Of a stretch of 64,000 nucleotides of DNA, positions 35,627-44,134 are shown one piece after another. The translations under genes and the position numbers were made by a program. The notes under the pieces are model-generated. The model searched no databases and was not told the origin of the DNA. It saw only the letters and a list, made by a program, of their open reading frames with translations. Source of the DNA: an uncultured Bacteroidia bacterium (GTDB lineage Bacteria > Bacteroidota > Bacteroidia > Bacteroidales > UBA932). Each line of letters begins with the position of its first letter. The first letter of the stretch is position 1. The DNA is taken from the NCBI GenBank assembly GCA_902792815.1, contig CADBAY010000011.1, positions 1 through 64,000 of the forward strand, given 5' to 3'.

Positions 35627-36625
35627 TCAATATTCAAACTGGAAGAGCACAGGATTGTGGTCCGAAAGATACGGAAGGCCATAATTGGACCCTTCTACCC
35701 AATACTTCCCCGGCTTGAGGGACTTACAGCCGTAATAGATATGGTCTATTATGCTGCTGCTCTTGCCGAAACCGTTGAAAGTGGCGCTGTTCCGATCGGT
35801 GCCGGAGCCCGTCAGGCGGGCATACTCCATACTGTCGTTCAACGGCTTAAGTTCGCTTGAATCGGAGGTGGTGTTGAGGTCGCCCACATGGATTATCAAC
35901 TTTGAAGAGTTCTTCAGGTCGGTCTCCTTGGTGAGGGCTTTCATCTGCGAGACCATAAGCTCAGCCGAATTCTTGCGGGCATCGGCACTCTTGTGATCGT
36001 AGTGGGTCGGGAAGAAATAGACAAGTGCATCGTTGTTCTTCTTGTCTTTAAGGACCACATAAACGGTGACCCTCCGGCAGGCCGAATTCCAGGCGCCGTA
36101 TGTGCCGTCGGCATTCTTGGCGGGTATTTGGCGCGTAGAATTGTCGAGCCAGAAGAAGTCTTTCTGCACCAGTTCGAAACGGCTTTTCAGGTACATTATT
36201 CCAACACCTTCCCCGCCTGCATTTGCCACCGACGAGCCGGAAGAGCTGTCACGGCACACATCGTAATAACCGTATTCCGAATTGAAATACGACGACGAGA
36301 AGAAGTTGGACTGCTCCTTGCGCACTTCCTGCAAGCCTATCAGGTCGGGCTTGGCGGTATCGATGAACTGCTTCACCGCCGGAGCGCGAACCGACCAGGC
36401 CGCGCTGCTGCCATTTGGATAAGTGTCGGCGGTATTGGCATAACGGATGTTGAAAGTACATATCGTCATGCTTGCCGTACCGCCCGGAGTGTCGGGTTCT
36501 TCCGGTTCCGGGGTCACAGGAGCGGGAGGCGGGGTAACCGGATTCACTACATCCTTGGGCACGCAGGCAATAAAGGCTGCGTGCACCAGGATGAGCGATA
36601 AAAACAATCTAATGGATTTTGTCAT
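35627..36625 (-). CDS. Endonuclease/exonuclease/phosphatase (EEP) family lipoprotein
   Basis: 332 aa. Signal peptide MTKSIRLFLSLILVHAAFIAC (lipobox, Cys21), Pro/Glu linker, then an EEP-fold phosphoesterase: TFNIRYAN, the metal-binding Glu in IGLQEVRKEQ, FFPTHYDHKS, HVGDLNTTSD and the C-terminal catalytic SDHNPVLF. The active-site residues are intact. Members cleave phosphodiester or phosphomonoester bonds of nucleic acids, inositol phosphates or sphingomyelin; the substrate cannot be told from sequence. It lies 5 nt after the PKD/propeller lipoprotein gene and next to the SGNH gene. Confidence 0.9.
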   Translation of the reverse strand: MTKSIRLFLSLILVHAAFIACVPKDVVNPVTPPPAPVTPEPEEPDTPGGTASMTICTFNIRYANTADTYPNGSSAAWSVRAPAVKQFIDTAKPDLIGLQEVRKEQSNFFSSSYFNSEYGYYDVCRDSSSGSSVANAGGEGVGIMYLKSRFELVQKDFFWLDNSTRQIPAKNADGTYGAWNSACRRVTVYVVLKDKKNNDALVYFFPTHYDHKSADARKNSAELMVSQMKALTKETDLKNSSKLIIHVGDLNTTSDSSELKPLNDSMEYARLTGSGTDRNSATFNGFGKSSSIIDHIYYGCKSLKPGKYWVEGSNYGLPYLSDHNPVLFQFEY

Positions 36626-36630
36626 TATTT

Positions 36631-38523
36631 TTATTCCATTTTACAAGTCTTGCGGGGATTACCGCCAAGCTGCGACCATCCGTCCGCGGGAGCGGCCACG
36701 CCCTTCACTGCCGAGAGAGTAGGTTTGCCGTCCTTGACTCCGTTGCAGTAGATGGTGCCGTCGGGAGCGATGGTAGGCGAAGTACAGACACTCTGACCGA
36801 GAGTGATTTCCGCAATCTTGACTCCGTCAGGCCCGAGCTTGACCAGTTTGCCGGCGCTTTGGTCGGTGGCTGTCTCGTTATAATAGACATTGCCATTCTT
36901 GTCAACGGCAGGGCTGCCCATAACCTCGCCGCCGGCGGGAGTGTACCACTTCTTGGTTCCGTCGGGATTGACGGCGGTGATACCGGTCGTGGTGCTCACG
37001 TAGATGGTTCCGTCTTCACCGATAACGGTACCGAGGCTGTAGTACTGCTTGTTCTTACCGTCGAGGTCAAGACGCCACTCGTGAGTCGCTCCGGCTTCCT
37101 TGTCATACTTGCCAAGGTCGTAGCACATAAGTACGGCATCCGCCTCCGAACCGCCGGCGCCCTCGGCCTTGCCGAAGAGGATGTACACCTTATTGCTGCC
37201 GTCGATGGCCATGTAGCTGGTGAAACCTATCTCGGTATTGGTCTGGCCGATGTAGCCGAGCATGAAGGCGTTCTGTCCTGCGGCTGCGCCGTAGTACTTC
37301 CAGCCGTCACCCTCTTTCCAGTACACACGGGTACCGTACTTGCTGTCGGTATGCACCATGAAGGTCTCTTCCTTGGTTGCGGCAAGTCCGCCGTGCGAAC
37401 CACGCTTTACCTGGAGATATCCGGCGTACGAGCCGTCACCCTTGTAGAGCAGGAGTCCGTTGTCGCCGGAACCCGAAGGCCAGAGCTCAGGGAAGTCGGC
37501 AGGTGCAGGATTACGCTTGGTAGCAACGAAGATGTGGTCGTTCAGAACCAGAGGTATGACATTGCAGAACCAGCCATAGCCATAAGCATAGTACCATTTC
37601 TGCGTGCCGTCCGGATTGACTGCATAGATACCGGACTCATAGGTCCTGGTCTTGTCCTGGGTATCCTTGTTACCCACGATCACGAACACGGTACCGTCTG
37701 CATCTACCGAAGGAGTGCAGGAAGAGAAGTTCTTGGTGGTGCCGGGGTTGTGGCTGCCGGCATCGAAACTCCATTTCTTCTCTCCGTCCTTGCCGATTGC
37801 AACCAGATGCAGGCCGCTGGAGAAGGCGTAAATGGTATTTCCGTCGGGGCTTACGGCAGGTGAAGAGAATATCACGTCGCCGTCGCCGTCGTACGAATTG
37901 GACCACAGGAGTTCGATAGAGGCCTCGCTCTTTTCTACGTGGACGGTCTTTGTGACGGAGCCCTTGCCCCTCTGGTTGTCGGTTACGGTGAGAGTAACTT
38001 CGATGTCGCCGTACTCGTTGAACGTGAACTTGGGATTCTGCTCCATAACCGTGTTGGCGCCGATCCTCCACTCCCAGCCGATAATCTTGCCGTCAGGGTC
38101 GGTGGACTTGTCGGTGAACTGCACCTCGTCGCCTGCGGTGATGCCGCTGGACGGGCTGTAGTCGAAGTCAGCTATAGGACGTTTGTTGGTGTCCTGTACG
38201 GTGATGGTCTTGGTGCAGGTGCCGCTGACACCGCTGTTGGTGACGGCGGTGAGCTTGATTTCCTTCTCGCCCGGAGTATCGAACGACAAAGGAGTTTCCA
38301 GCTGCTTGCCCCACACATACTCGGAGCCCCATTCCCATTTGCACGCAACGATAATGTCGTTGGTGGCGGTGGAAACGTTGGTTATCTTGATATCCTCGTA
38401 TATCTCGTACACATCCTTGTCGGTGGTAAAGTCGGCGTTGACCGACACCTTGGGCTTGTTCAGGCACGAGGCCGCAGCGAGCAAGGCTAGAGAAATGAGG
38501 AGTAATCTGTTAACTCTTTTCAT
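36631..38523 (-). CDS. Lipoprotein with PKD-like domains and PQQ-like beta-propeller
   Basis: 630 aa. Lipobox AASC (Cys20). Two PKD-type Ig domains at about 25-112 and 115-200 (PIADFDYSPSSGITAGDEVQFTD, DGKIIGWEWRIG, VTLTVTDNQ). A beta-propeller built from repeats such as SPAVSPDGNTIYAF, PSVDADGTVFVIV, GEDGTIYVSTTTG and SPAVDKNGNVYYN fills the rest. No enzyme motif is apparent. In position it corresponds to the surface-binding protein (SusE/F-like) of a Sus operon, so ligand binding is the best guess. Confidence 0.82.
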   Translation of the reverse strand: MKRVNRLLLISLALLAAASCLNKPKVSVNADFTTDKDVYEIYEDIKITNVSTATNDIIVACKWEWGSEYVWGKQLETPLSFDTPGEKEIKLTAVTNSGVSGTCTKTITVQDTNKRPIADFDYSPSSGITAGDEVQFTDKSTDPDGKIIGWEWRIGANTVMEQNPKFTFNEYGDIEVTLTVTDNQRGKGSVTKTVHVEKSEASIELLWSNSYDGDGDVIFSSPAVSPDGNTIYAFSSGLHLVAIGKDGEKKWSFDAGSHNPGTTKNFSSCTPSVDADGTVFVIVGNKDTQDKTRTYESGIYAVNPDGTQKWYYAYGYGWFCNVIPLVLNDHIFVATKRNPAPADFPELWPSGSGDNGLLLYKGDGSYAGYLQVKRGSHGGLAATKEETFMVHTDSKYGTRVYWKEGDGWKYYGAAAGQNAFMLGYIGQTNTEIGFTSYMAIDGSNKVYILFGKAEGAGGSEADAVLMCYDLGKYDKEAGATHEWRLDLDGKNKQYYSLGTVIGEDGTIYVSTTTGITAVNPDGTKKWYTPAGGEVMGSPAVDKNGNVYYNETATDQSAGKLVKLGPDGVKIAEITLGQSVCTSPTIAPDGTIYCNGVKDGKPTLSAVKGVAAPADGWSQLGGNPRKTCKME

Positions 38524-38541
38524 AATCTTTTACTTTAAGGG

Positions 38542-40365
38542 TTACCAGCCGGGGTTCTGCTTGAGAGCTTCATTCTTCTGGATGACGTTCTCGGGAACCG
38601 GGTAAATGTACATATTGTCGTTCCACTTGCGGGGCATTTCATAACCCAGCAGGTAGCCGCCTGAAGGATCGTCGGCAATCTTGACAGCCTTCTGATGATC
38701 GTTAAGTGTCATGGCGATGGCCTTATATGTGCCGTTCTTCTGATAATTGGCATCAGCGGTCACGTACACGTCGTTCTCGCCGTCGCCGTTCAGGTCGACA
38801 GGAGTGTCGAGCCCCGGAATGTAAACGCCGTCCCAGGGAGCGTTCTGCCAATCGGCACCGCAAGCCCAGCGCTTAAGGTCGTCCATACGGAAGCCCTCGA
38901 GTATAAGTTCGATGGCCCTGTCGCGGCGCACCTCAAGAATGACGGGATTGGTCACGTTGGGGTAGAAAGTCTGCTGCAGATAGGTATCCACCACTGTGGG
39001 GAGCTTGTCAAGGTCTCCTCCGGAGATACCTGCCCTGCGGCGCAGGGCGCCGATAGTTTTGCTCCAGTCATCCGCGGTGATGGATCCCAGCTCGGCCTTG
39101 GCCTCGGCGTAGTTGAGCAGAACCTCGGCATAGCGCAGCAGCGGCACGTCGTTGTCGTTGGAACGGGCGTTGTCGTAGTTCACATCGTCCATGACATACT
39201 TGGTGTACTGGTAGCCGGTGAGCGAAAGGCTCATGTCGGGGCTGGTACGGACATACTTGCCGCTCTTGTCCTTGCGGGTGTAATCGGCTCCGCGTATGGT
39301 CTGGCAAAGGCGGGCGTCACGGCCGGTGGTCTCTTCGACGAAGGTCTTGTACGCGCCGTTGGCTTTCTTCTCGTTGTAGATGGAGCCGTCTTCGTTCAGG
39401 TAAGTCTTGGCGAAAGCACGGGTCATCGAGAGGTGAGGGCCGTAAGAAGTGGAATTGTAATACCAGTTGGCCTCGCCGAGCACCGAAAGGTCTTTGCTCT
39501 GCGTGTAGGCAAGCATCACTTCTTCGGTCACAGGGTTGTCGCTGATGAACAGGTCGCGGTAGGCCCCGCGGCCACCCGACTCATAAACAGTACCGGTGTG
39601 GAGCTTGTAAGGGCCTTCGTCCATAACCTTCTTGGCAGCCTCTGCAGCGGCCTTCAGCAGTTCATCGGCGGTGATGGTGCACCCCTCAAGGTACTGGGCG
39701 CCATACTTGCTTCCGTTTGCGTGATATTTGCGGAAAGTTCCTTCGAACAGGCAGATACGGCTCTTGATAGCAAGGGCGGTCCACTTGTTTACGGTATTGG
39801 AGTAAGGAGTGATGCCGGTTACCGTAATGTTATCCGCAGCAAAATCCAGGTCTTCGATGATGTTGGTAATGATAACATCACGGCTGTCCTGAGTCTTGTA
39901 CAGATCTTCATCGACGGGGTCGAGAGGTTTACTGATCCAAGGCACTTTACCATAGGTAACGAGCTTGTCGTAGTAGAGCAGGGCGCGGAACAGACGGGCA
40001 ATGCCGGTATAGTTGTTGCGCACCTCTTCAGGCACTGTAGGATCGGTATTGTACTGTATGAAGTAGTTTACGTTACGGATGCTGCCCCAGCTCCAGGACG
40101 TGGAAGTGCTGACGGTATATGCACCCTGCTCGTAGGTACCGATGTTCATCTTTGCCGAGTGGTCATGCATCACATTGATTCTGTGAGCATTGCTATAGTC
40201 GGGCAGATAGTTGTAGAAGCCGTAGACATAGTTGCGCAGACCTGACTCGTCGCCGAAGACTATAGCCCTTCCGGCCTCGGCCTGGGGCGCCTCGGTAAGG
40301 TCGCAGCCGACTGCTGTGAGGCCCAGTGCAACGAATGCTGTAAGAATGTAGAATATGTTTTTCAT
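38542..40365 (-). CDS. SusD/RagB-family lipoprotein (second locus)
   Basis: 607 aa. Signal peptide MKNIFYILTAFVALGLTAVGC (Cys21). SusD helices and C-terminal RagB block (NPVILEVRRDRAIELILEGFRMDDLKRW; end YPVPENVIQKNEALKQNPGW). It has a near-consensus Shine-Dalgarno (AGGAGG, 40371-40378 region, minus), rare for this group and perhaps used to match SusC output. It is 15 nt after susC. Confidence 0.95.
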   Translation of the reverse strand: MKNIFYILTAFVALGLTAVGCDLTEAPQAEAGRAIVFGDESGLRNYVYGFYNYLPDYSNAHRINVMHDHSAKMNIGTYEQGAYTVSTSTSWSWGSIRNVNYFIQYNTDPTVPEEVRNNYTGIARLFRALLYYDKLVTYGKVPWISKPLDPVDEDLYKTQDSRDVIITNIIEDLDFAADNITVTGITPYSNTVNKWTALAIKSRICLFEGTFRKYHANGSKYGAQYLEGCTITADELLKAAAEAAKKVMDEGPYKLHTGTVYESGGRGAYRDLFISDNPVTEEVMLAYTQSKDLSVLGEANWYYNSTSYGPHLSMTRAFAKTYLNEDGSIYNEKKANGAYKTFVEETTGRDARLCQTIRGADYTRKDKSGKYVRTSPDMSLSLTGYQYTKYVMDDVNYDNARSNDNDVPLLRYAEVLLNYAEAKAELGSITADDWSKTIGALRRRAGISGGDLDKLPTVVDTYLQQTFYPNVTNPVILEVRRDRAIELILEGFRMDDLKRWACGADWQNAPWDGVYIPGLDTPVDLNGDGENDVYVTADANYQKNGTYKAIAMTLNDHQKAVKIADDPSGGYLLGYEMPRKWNDNMYIYPVPENVIQKNEALKQNPGW

Positions 40366-40380
40366 TGCTGTTCCTCCTTA

Positions 40381-43300
40381 TTATTTGTCTATATGTCCGA
40401 AGGTAACTTTCACACCGACACTGATACTCTTCATCGTCGGGAAGTTGTATCCGTCACCGGTGGTTTCAAGCACGCCGTCGGCGCCGTAGATATTAGCGGT
40501 CACGTCAACATCGCGGGTCCACTTGTAAACCGGCGACCAGGTCCAGAGGTTCTCGCCCGCCACGAACACGGAGACCTTCTGAAGGCCGGCCTTGCGGGTA
40601 ATCTTCTCGGGGATGTTGTAACCTATCTGGACGCTCTTGAGGCGTATGTAAGAAGCATCCTGCAGATACCTTGTATTGGCATTCACGCGGCCTTTGTAGA
40701 AAGGAGCGAAGTAACCGGTGTAAAGAGGCAGGTACGCGTTGGGATTCTCGGGAGTCCAGTAATTTCCCAGGTGCCAGGAAGGCATCTGGTTGTAAGGCCT
40801 GTTGTACATGCCCCAGAAAGCGGAAGACTCGTTGTCGGGATACCAGTCCTGTTTGCCCACGCCCTGGAAGAATGCGTTGGCGTAGATACCGGCCCACTCC
40901 ACATCGAAACCGAAGGAATAGATGTAGCGGGGCTCGCTGTTACCGATGATTTTGCGGTCGCCCGGATCGTCGGCGGTGTTCTTGCCGCGGTCGATATATC
41001 CGTTCTTGTTAAGATCCACGAAGTGCATCTGGCCGGGAAGTATGTTATAGCTTTCGGTCTGCTGCATCAAGGGGTTGTAGTGAGCCTGTCCGGCTGCTGC
41101 CGCCATAGCTTCGTCGGCATCGATCTGGGCCTGGTTCTGATACAAGCCGTCGCACTCGAAGCCCCAAAGCTCTCCGAGCACCATACCCTCGTAGTATGAA
41201 TTATTGTAGGCATTGTTGCTCAGCGACTTGAGGGCGTTGTTGTATTTGTCGATGACAGAATAATAGTCGGCCAGGGTGGCGTGGACGCCGTACTTGAAGG
41301 GATGTCCTCCAAGCTTTATGGCATCGTCCCAGCCGAGAGTGATTTCAAAGCCGCGGGTGGTCATTTCGGCAAAGTTGCCCTTAGGCGAACTGGCGCCGTA
41401 TACATCGGGGAGGGTAGGTCCTACGGTGTACATATTCAGGGTCTTACGTACATACACGTCGCCGGTGAAATTCAGCCTGCCGGAGAACAAACTCAGGTCA
41501 ATTCCTCCGTCAATGGTCTGGGCCGTTTCCCAGGTCAGAGACTCGGGGATAGGGGCGGGAGCGCTGGTGTAGCGTACCTTCTGGCCGTTGATAATGCGGC
41601 CGTTATCGAAATCGAAGGTTTCATCGTAAGCATAAACGCTGACGTTACTGTTGCCGAGCGAACCGTAGGATGCGCGGATCTTGAGGTTGGAAATGATGCT
41701 CTGGTCGATATTGAACCAAGGTTCCTGGCTCACCCTCCAACCGGCGCTCACCGAGGGGAAGAATGCCCAGCGCTGACGGGCGGGGAACTTGGACGAGCCA
41801 TCGTAGCGGCCGTTGATCTCGAGCAGGTAGCGCTCCGCGAAGTTGTAATTGAAACGGAAGAAAGCACCGGCCGTACGCCATTTGCTGTAGTCGCTGGTAA
41901 TGCTCTTGTTGTCAAGGCCGAGTGCCAGGTTGAGCTGGTCCACATTAGGGGCAAGCAGGCCGTCGTTGTACGCATAGACATTGCGGTATGTCTGCTGCTC
42001 GTAGTTGTAACCGAGCAGGGCCTTGAAGTTGTGCTTGCCCACCGTATCCTCCCACTCGATCCACTCGTTGGTGGCAAGGTAATCGTAAGTGCGGAGAGTT
42101 TCGCTGATGTAGTCGGCAAGGCCCTTGATTTCCGCGAGCGACTCTATAATGCCTTCATACCTTGAGAAGGGTGAAGGAAGACGGTGAACATGGGTATCGT
42201 ACGAGCGGGCCCTGTAGGTAAAGTCGGCGTTCAGGCGCAGGCGCTTGTCGAAGAATGTGGCCTTGGCGGCCACGGTGTTCTGCGCCTGGCGGTTGGTGTA
42301 AGTACGGTTGCTGCCGCCGTAGAGGATATCACCTACCGAATACACGCCGCTGTAGGACAGGGTGCCGTCGGGGTTGATGATGGGCGAGCAGGGGTGCCCT
42401 TCGTCGGCGATGTTACGCCAGATGTTGCCGCCGGCCTCGCTCTGGGTCTCAGGCATCACGTACTTGCTGTAGGCGATGTCGGTGTTGGATGTGATCTTGA
42501 GCCAGGGAGTAACCTGGTAGCCCACCTTCACACGGCCGTTGTAGAGCTTATAGGAGTCGGGGTTCACCTGGCTGTCGAACAAACCGTTGTTGTCGTAGAG
42601 TCGGGCAGAGACATAGTAATCGAATTTGTCGTCCGCTCCCGAGATGGACAGGTTGTGGGTCTGGGTGAAGGTAAAGTCCTTGTACAGGGCGTCGTAGTAA
42701 TCGGTTCCTTTATGGAAATACAGCCAGCGGCCTTTGGTGATAAGGGAGCCGTCGGAAACCAGGGTTTCGTAATTCCCGCTTTCATGCCTCAGGCGATATT
42801 CGTCGAGCCATGCCGTGGTGAAGTCCATGGTCTTGTTGATGGCGGTAGGATTACTGCCCTTGTAGTTGTACCATGCCTTGTAGAAGTGCTCGGCCCACAC
42901 ATAACCGTCTGACACCACGTCAGGCATTGCGGTCGGCCTTTCGAAAGAAAGGTTGGTCTGGTAGCTGACGGTGGCGGTGCCCTTCTTGGCGTTTTTGGTG
43001 GTGATGAGCACAACGCCGTAAGGAGCCCTGGATCCGTAGATAGCCGAAGAGGCGGCGTCTTTGAGCACCGACACGCTCTCGATATCGTTAGGGTTCAGGA
43101 GGCTGGCGTTGCCTTCCACACCGTCGATGAGCACAAGCGCGCTGCCGCCTTGTCCGATAGAGGTTCTTCCTCGGATGTTGAACGACGGCGAAGAGTTTGG
43201 ACGGCCGTCGGTAAACTTGAGGTTGAGGTTGGCCACGCGGCCCTGGAGCATCTGCGCCAGGTTGGCGTTGGGACGGCCGTCAAAGGTTTCGGCCCCCACC

Positions 43301-43689
43301 TGGTCGACCGCACCGGTAAGGTTGGCCTTCTTTTGAGTACCGTAACCTACGACCACCACCTCGTCGAGCAGTTCGTCGTCGGAAGAGAGAGTAACATCAA
43401 TCCTCGATCGGCCGCGTACCGGTATTACCACGGTCTTAAAACCGATGCTCTGAATTGAAAGGGAAGCGTTGGAAGGAACAGTGATGGTATAATTACCGTT
43501 CAGGTCGGTAGCCACACCGGTAGTTGTCCCCTCCACCATTACACCAGCACCTATAACCGGAGCCCCCTGATCGTCAAGGACCTTACCGGATACGGTGACC
43601 TTGCCGGTGCCCTGTCCCTGCCCCTGGGCAAATGCCGGAGCGGCGATGAACAGTAACACCAGCAGCAACAGTATGCTTTTGGCTTTCAT
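40381..43689 (-). CDS. SusC/RagA-type TonB-dependent transporter (second locus)
   Basis: 1102 aa. Signal peptide (MKAKSILLLLVLLFIAAPAFA), short Gln/Gly stretch, carboxypeptidase-regulatory-like domain (VSGKVLDDQGAPVIGAGV), plug with LLDEVVVVGYGTQKKANLTGAV and NIRGRTSIGQGGSALVLIDGVEG. Barrel ends VGVKVTFGHIDK. First gene of a five-gene operon: susC, susD, PKD/propeller, EEP, SGNH. The operon has no glycoside hydrolase or local regulator. Confidence 0.96.
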   Translation of the reverse strand: MKAKSILLLLVLLFIAAPAFAQGQGQGTGKVTVSGKVLDDQGAPVIGAGVMVEGTTTGVATDLNGNYTITVPSNASLSIQSIGFKTVVIPVRGRSRIDVTLSSDDELLDEVVVVGYGTQKKANLTGAVDQVGAETFDGRPNANLAQMLQGRVANLNLKFTDGRPNSSPSFNIRGRTSIGQGGSALVLIDGVEGNASLLNPNDIESVSVLKDAASSAIYGSRAPYGVVLITTKNAKKGTATVSYQTNLSFERPTAMPDVVSDGYVWAEHFYKAWYNYKGSNPTAINKTMDFTTAWLDEYRLRHESGNYETLVSDGSLITKGRWLYFHKGTDYYDALYKDFTFTQTHNLSISGADDKFDYYVSARLYDNNGLFDSQVNPDSYKLYNGRVKVGYQVTPWLKITSNTDIAYSKYVMPETQSEAGGNIWRNIADEGHPCSPIINPDGTLSYSGVYSVGDILYGGSNRTYTNRQAQNTVAAKATFFDKRLRLNADFTYRARSYDTHVHRLPSPFSRYEGIIESLAEIKGLADYISETLRTYDYLATNEWIEWEDTVGKHNFKALLGYNYEQQTYRNVYAYNDGLLAPNVDQLNLALGLDNKSITSDYSKWRTAGAFFRFNYNFAERYLLEINGRYDGSSKFPARQRWAFFPSVSAGWRVSQEPWFNIDQSIISNLKIRASYGSLGNSNVSVYAYDETFDFDNGRIINGQKVRYTSAPAPIPESLTWETAQTIDGGIDLSLFSGRLNFTGDVYVRKTLNMYTVGPTLPDVYGASSPKGNFAEMTTRGFEITLGWDDAIKLGGHPFKYGVHATLADYYSVIDKYNNALKSLSNNAYNNSYYEGMVLGELWGFECDGLYQNQAQIDADEAMAAAAGQAHYNPLMQQTESYNILPGQMHFVDLNKNGYIDRGKNTADDPGDRKIIGNSEPRYIYSFGFDVEWAGIYANAFFQGVGKQDWYPDNESSAFWGMYNRPYNQMPSWHLGNYWTPENPNAYLPLYTGYFAPFYKGRVNANTRYLQDASYIRLKSVQIGYNIPEKITRKAGLQKVSVFVAGENLWTWSPVYKWTRDVDVTANIYGADGVLETTGDGYNFPTMKSISVGVKVTFGHIDK

Positions 43690-43720
43690 AGGTTGGAGTT
43701 TGTAGCGTTATTATATATCA

Positions 43721-43751
43721 CAAATATAAATACTCTGCCACCAAAATACAA
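43721..43751 (-). promoter_or_regulatory. Promoter of the second SusC/D operon
   Basis: TATATTTG at 43721-43728 and TTG at 43749-43751 (minus), 20-nt spacer; leader of about 30 nt to the ATG at 43689. Confidence 0.65.
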
Positions 43752-43784
43752 GTGTTAATATATTAAAGTATTGCGTAGGGTTTC

Positions 43785-43890
43785 GGAAGTGCTTCCGGGG
43801 GTGCGGGAGGGGGGGAAGAGGGGGAGGCGGGGAGCAGGGGCGGGGGAGGCGGGAGCGGGAAGGGAGCGGGAGCGGCGGGCGAAGGGAAAA
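43785..43890. other. Strand-biased G-rich tract
   Basis: After a small perfect hairpin (GGAAGTGCTTCC, 43785-43796) the plus strand is almost pure purine and G-rich to 43890, with many runs of three to seven G. The minus-strand transcript coming from ispE would be C-rich and G-poor here, as in Rho-loading (rut) sites. The plus strand could form G-quadruplexes. No ORF. Confidence 0.6.
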
Positions 43891-43898
43891 CACTTTTT

Positions 43899-44084
43899 GT
43901 CGCAGGTCTGCCACTCCGGTAATGCTGGTTCCCCATCTGGTGTCGCAGGTCCGATTCTTTGCTGGGGACCGGCGACGGAAATCACTGCTGTATGGCATAT
44001 AGCGTTGCCGGTCCTACATAGAAAAGCTGACTTGCGACGTGACAAGCCGTGACTTGCGACGTAGCGTCAGCTGACCTGCGACGT
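43899..44084. repeat. Repeat family C, copy 1 (22-bp phased inverted motifs)
   Basis: GTCGCAGGTC occurs at 43899-43908 and 43942-43951. A central GGGGACCGGCGAC (43964-43976) and GCATATAGCGTTGCCGGTC follow. The reverse-complement motif GACYTGCGACGT then occurs at 44029, 44051 and 44073, exactly 22 bp apart, with unrelated 10-bp spacers. It lies just downstream of the ispE stop. The related copy is at 59528-59670. Confidence 0.8.
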
Positions 44085-44134
44085 GATCGGCTTGCATAGT
44101 GCTATGGAGAAGAAAGGCCGGGGAGCCGGGGCGA

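Noticed and set aside
38695-40245. 516-aa plus-strand ORF opposite susD
   Set aside because: Antisense to a complete SusD gene and without family resemblance; same for ORFs at 36619-37863 and 47334-48617.
44029-44084. Three 22-bp spaced repeats as a small CRISPR array
   Set aside because: The conserved part is only 12 bp, spacers are 10 bp, an inverted array faces it, and there are no cas genes.
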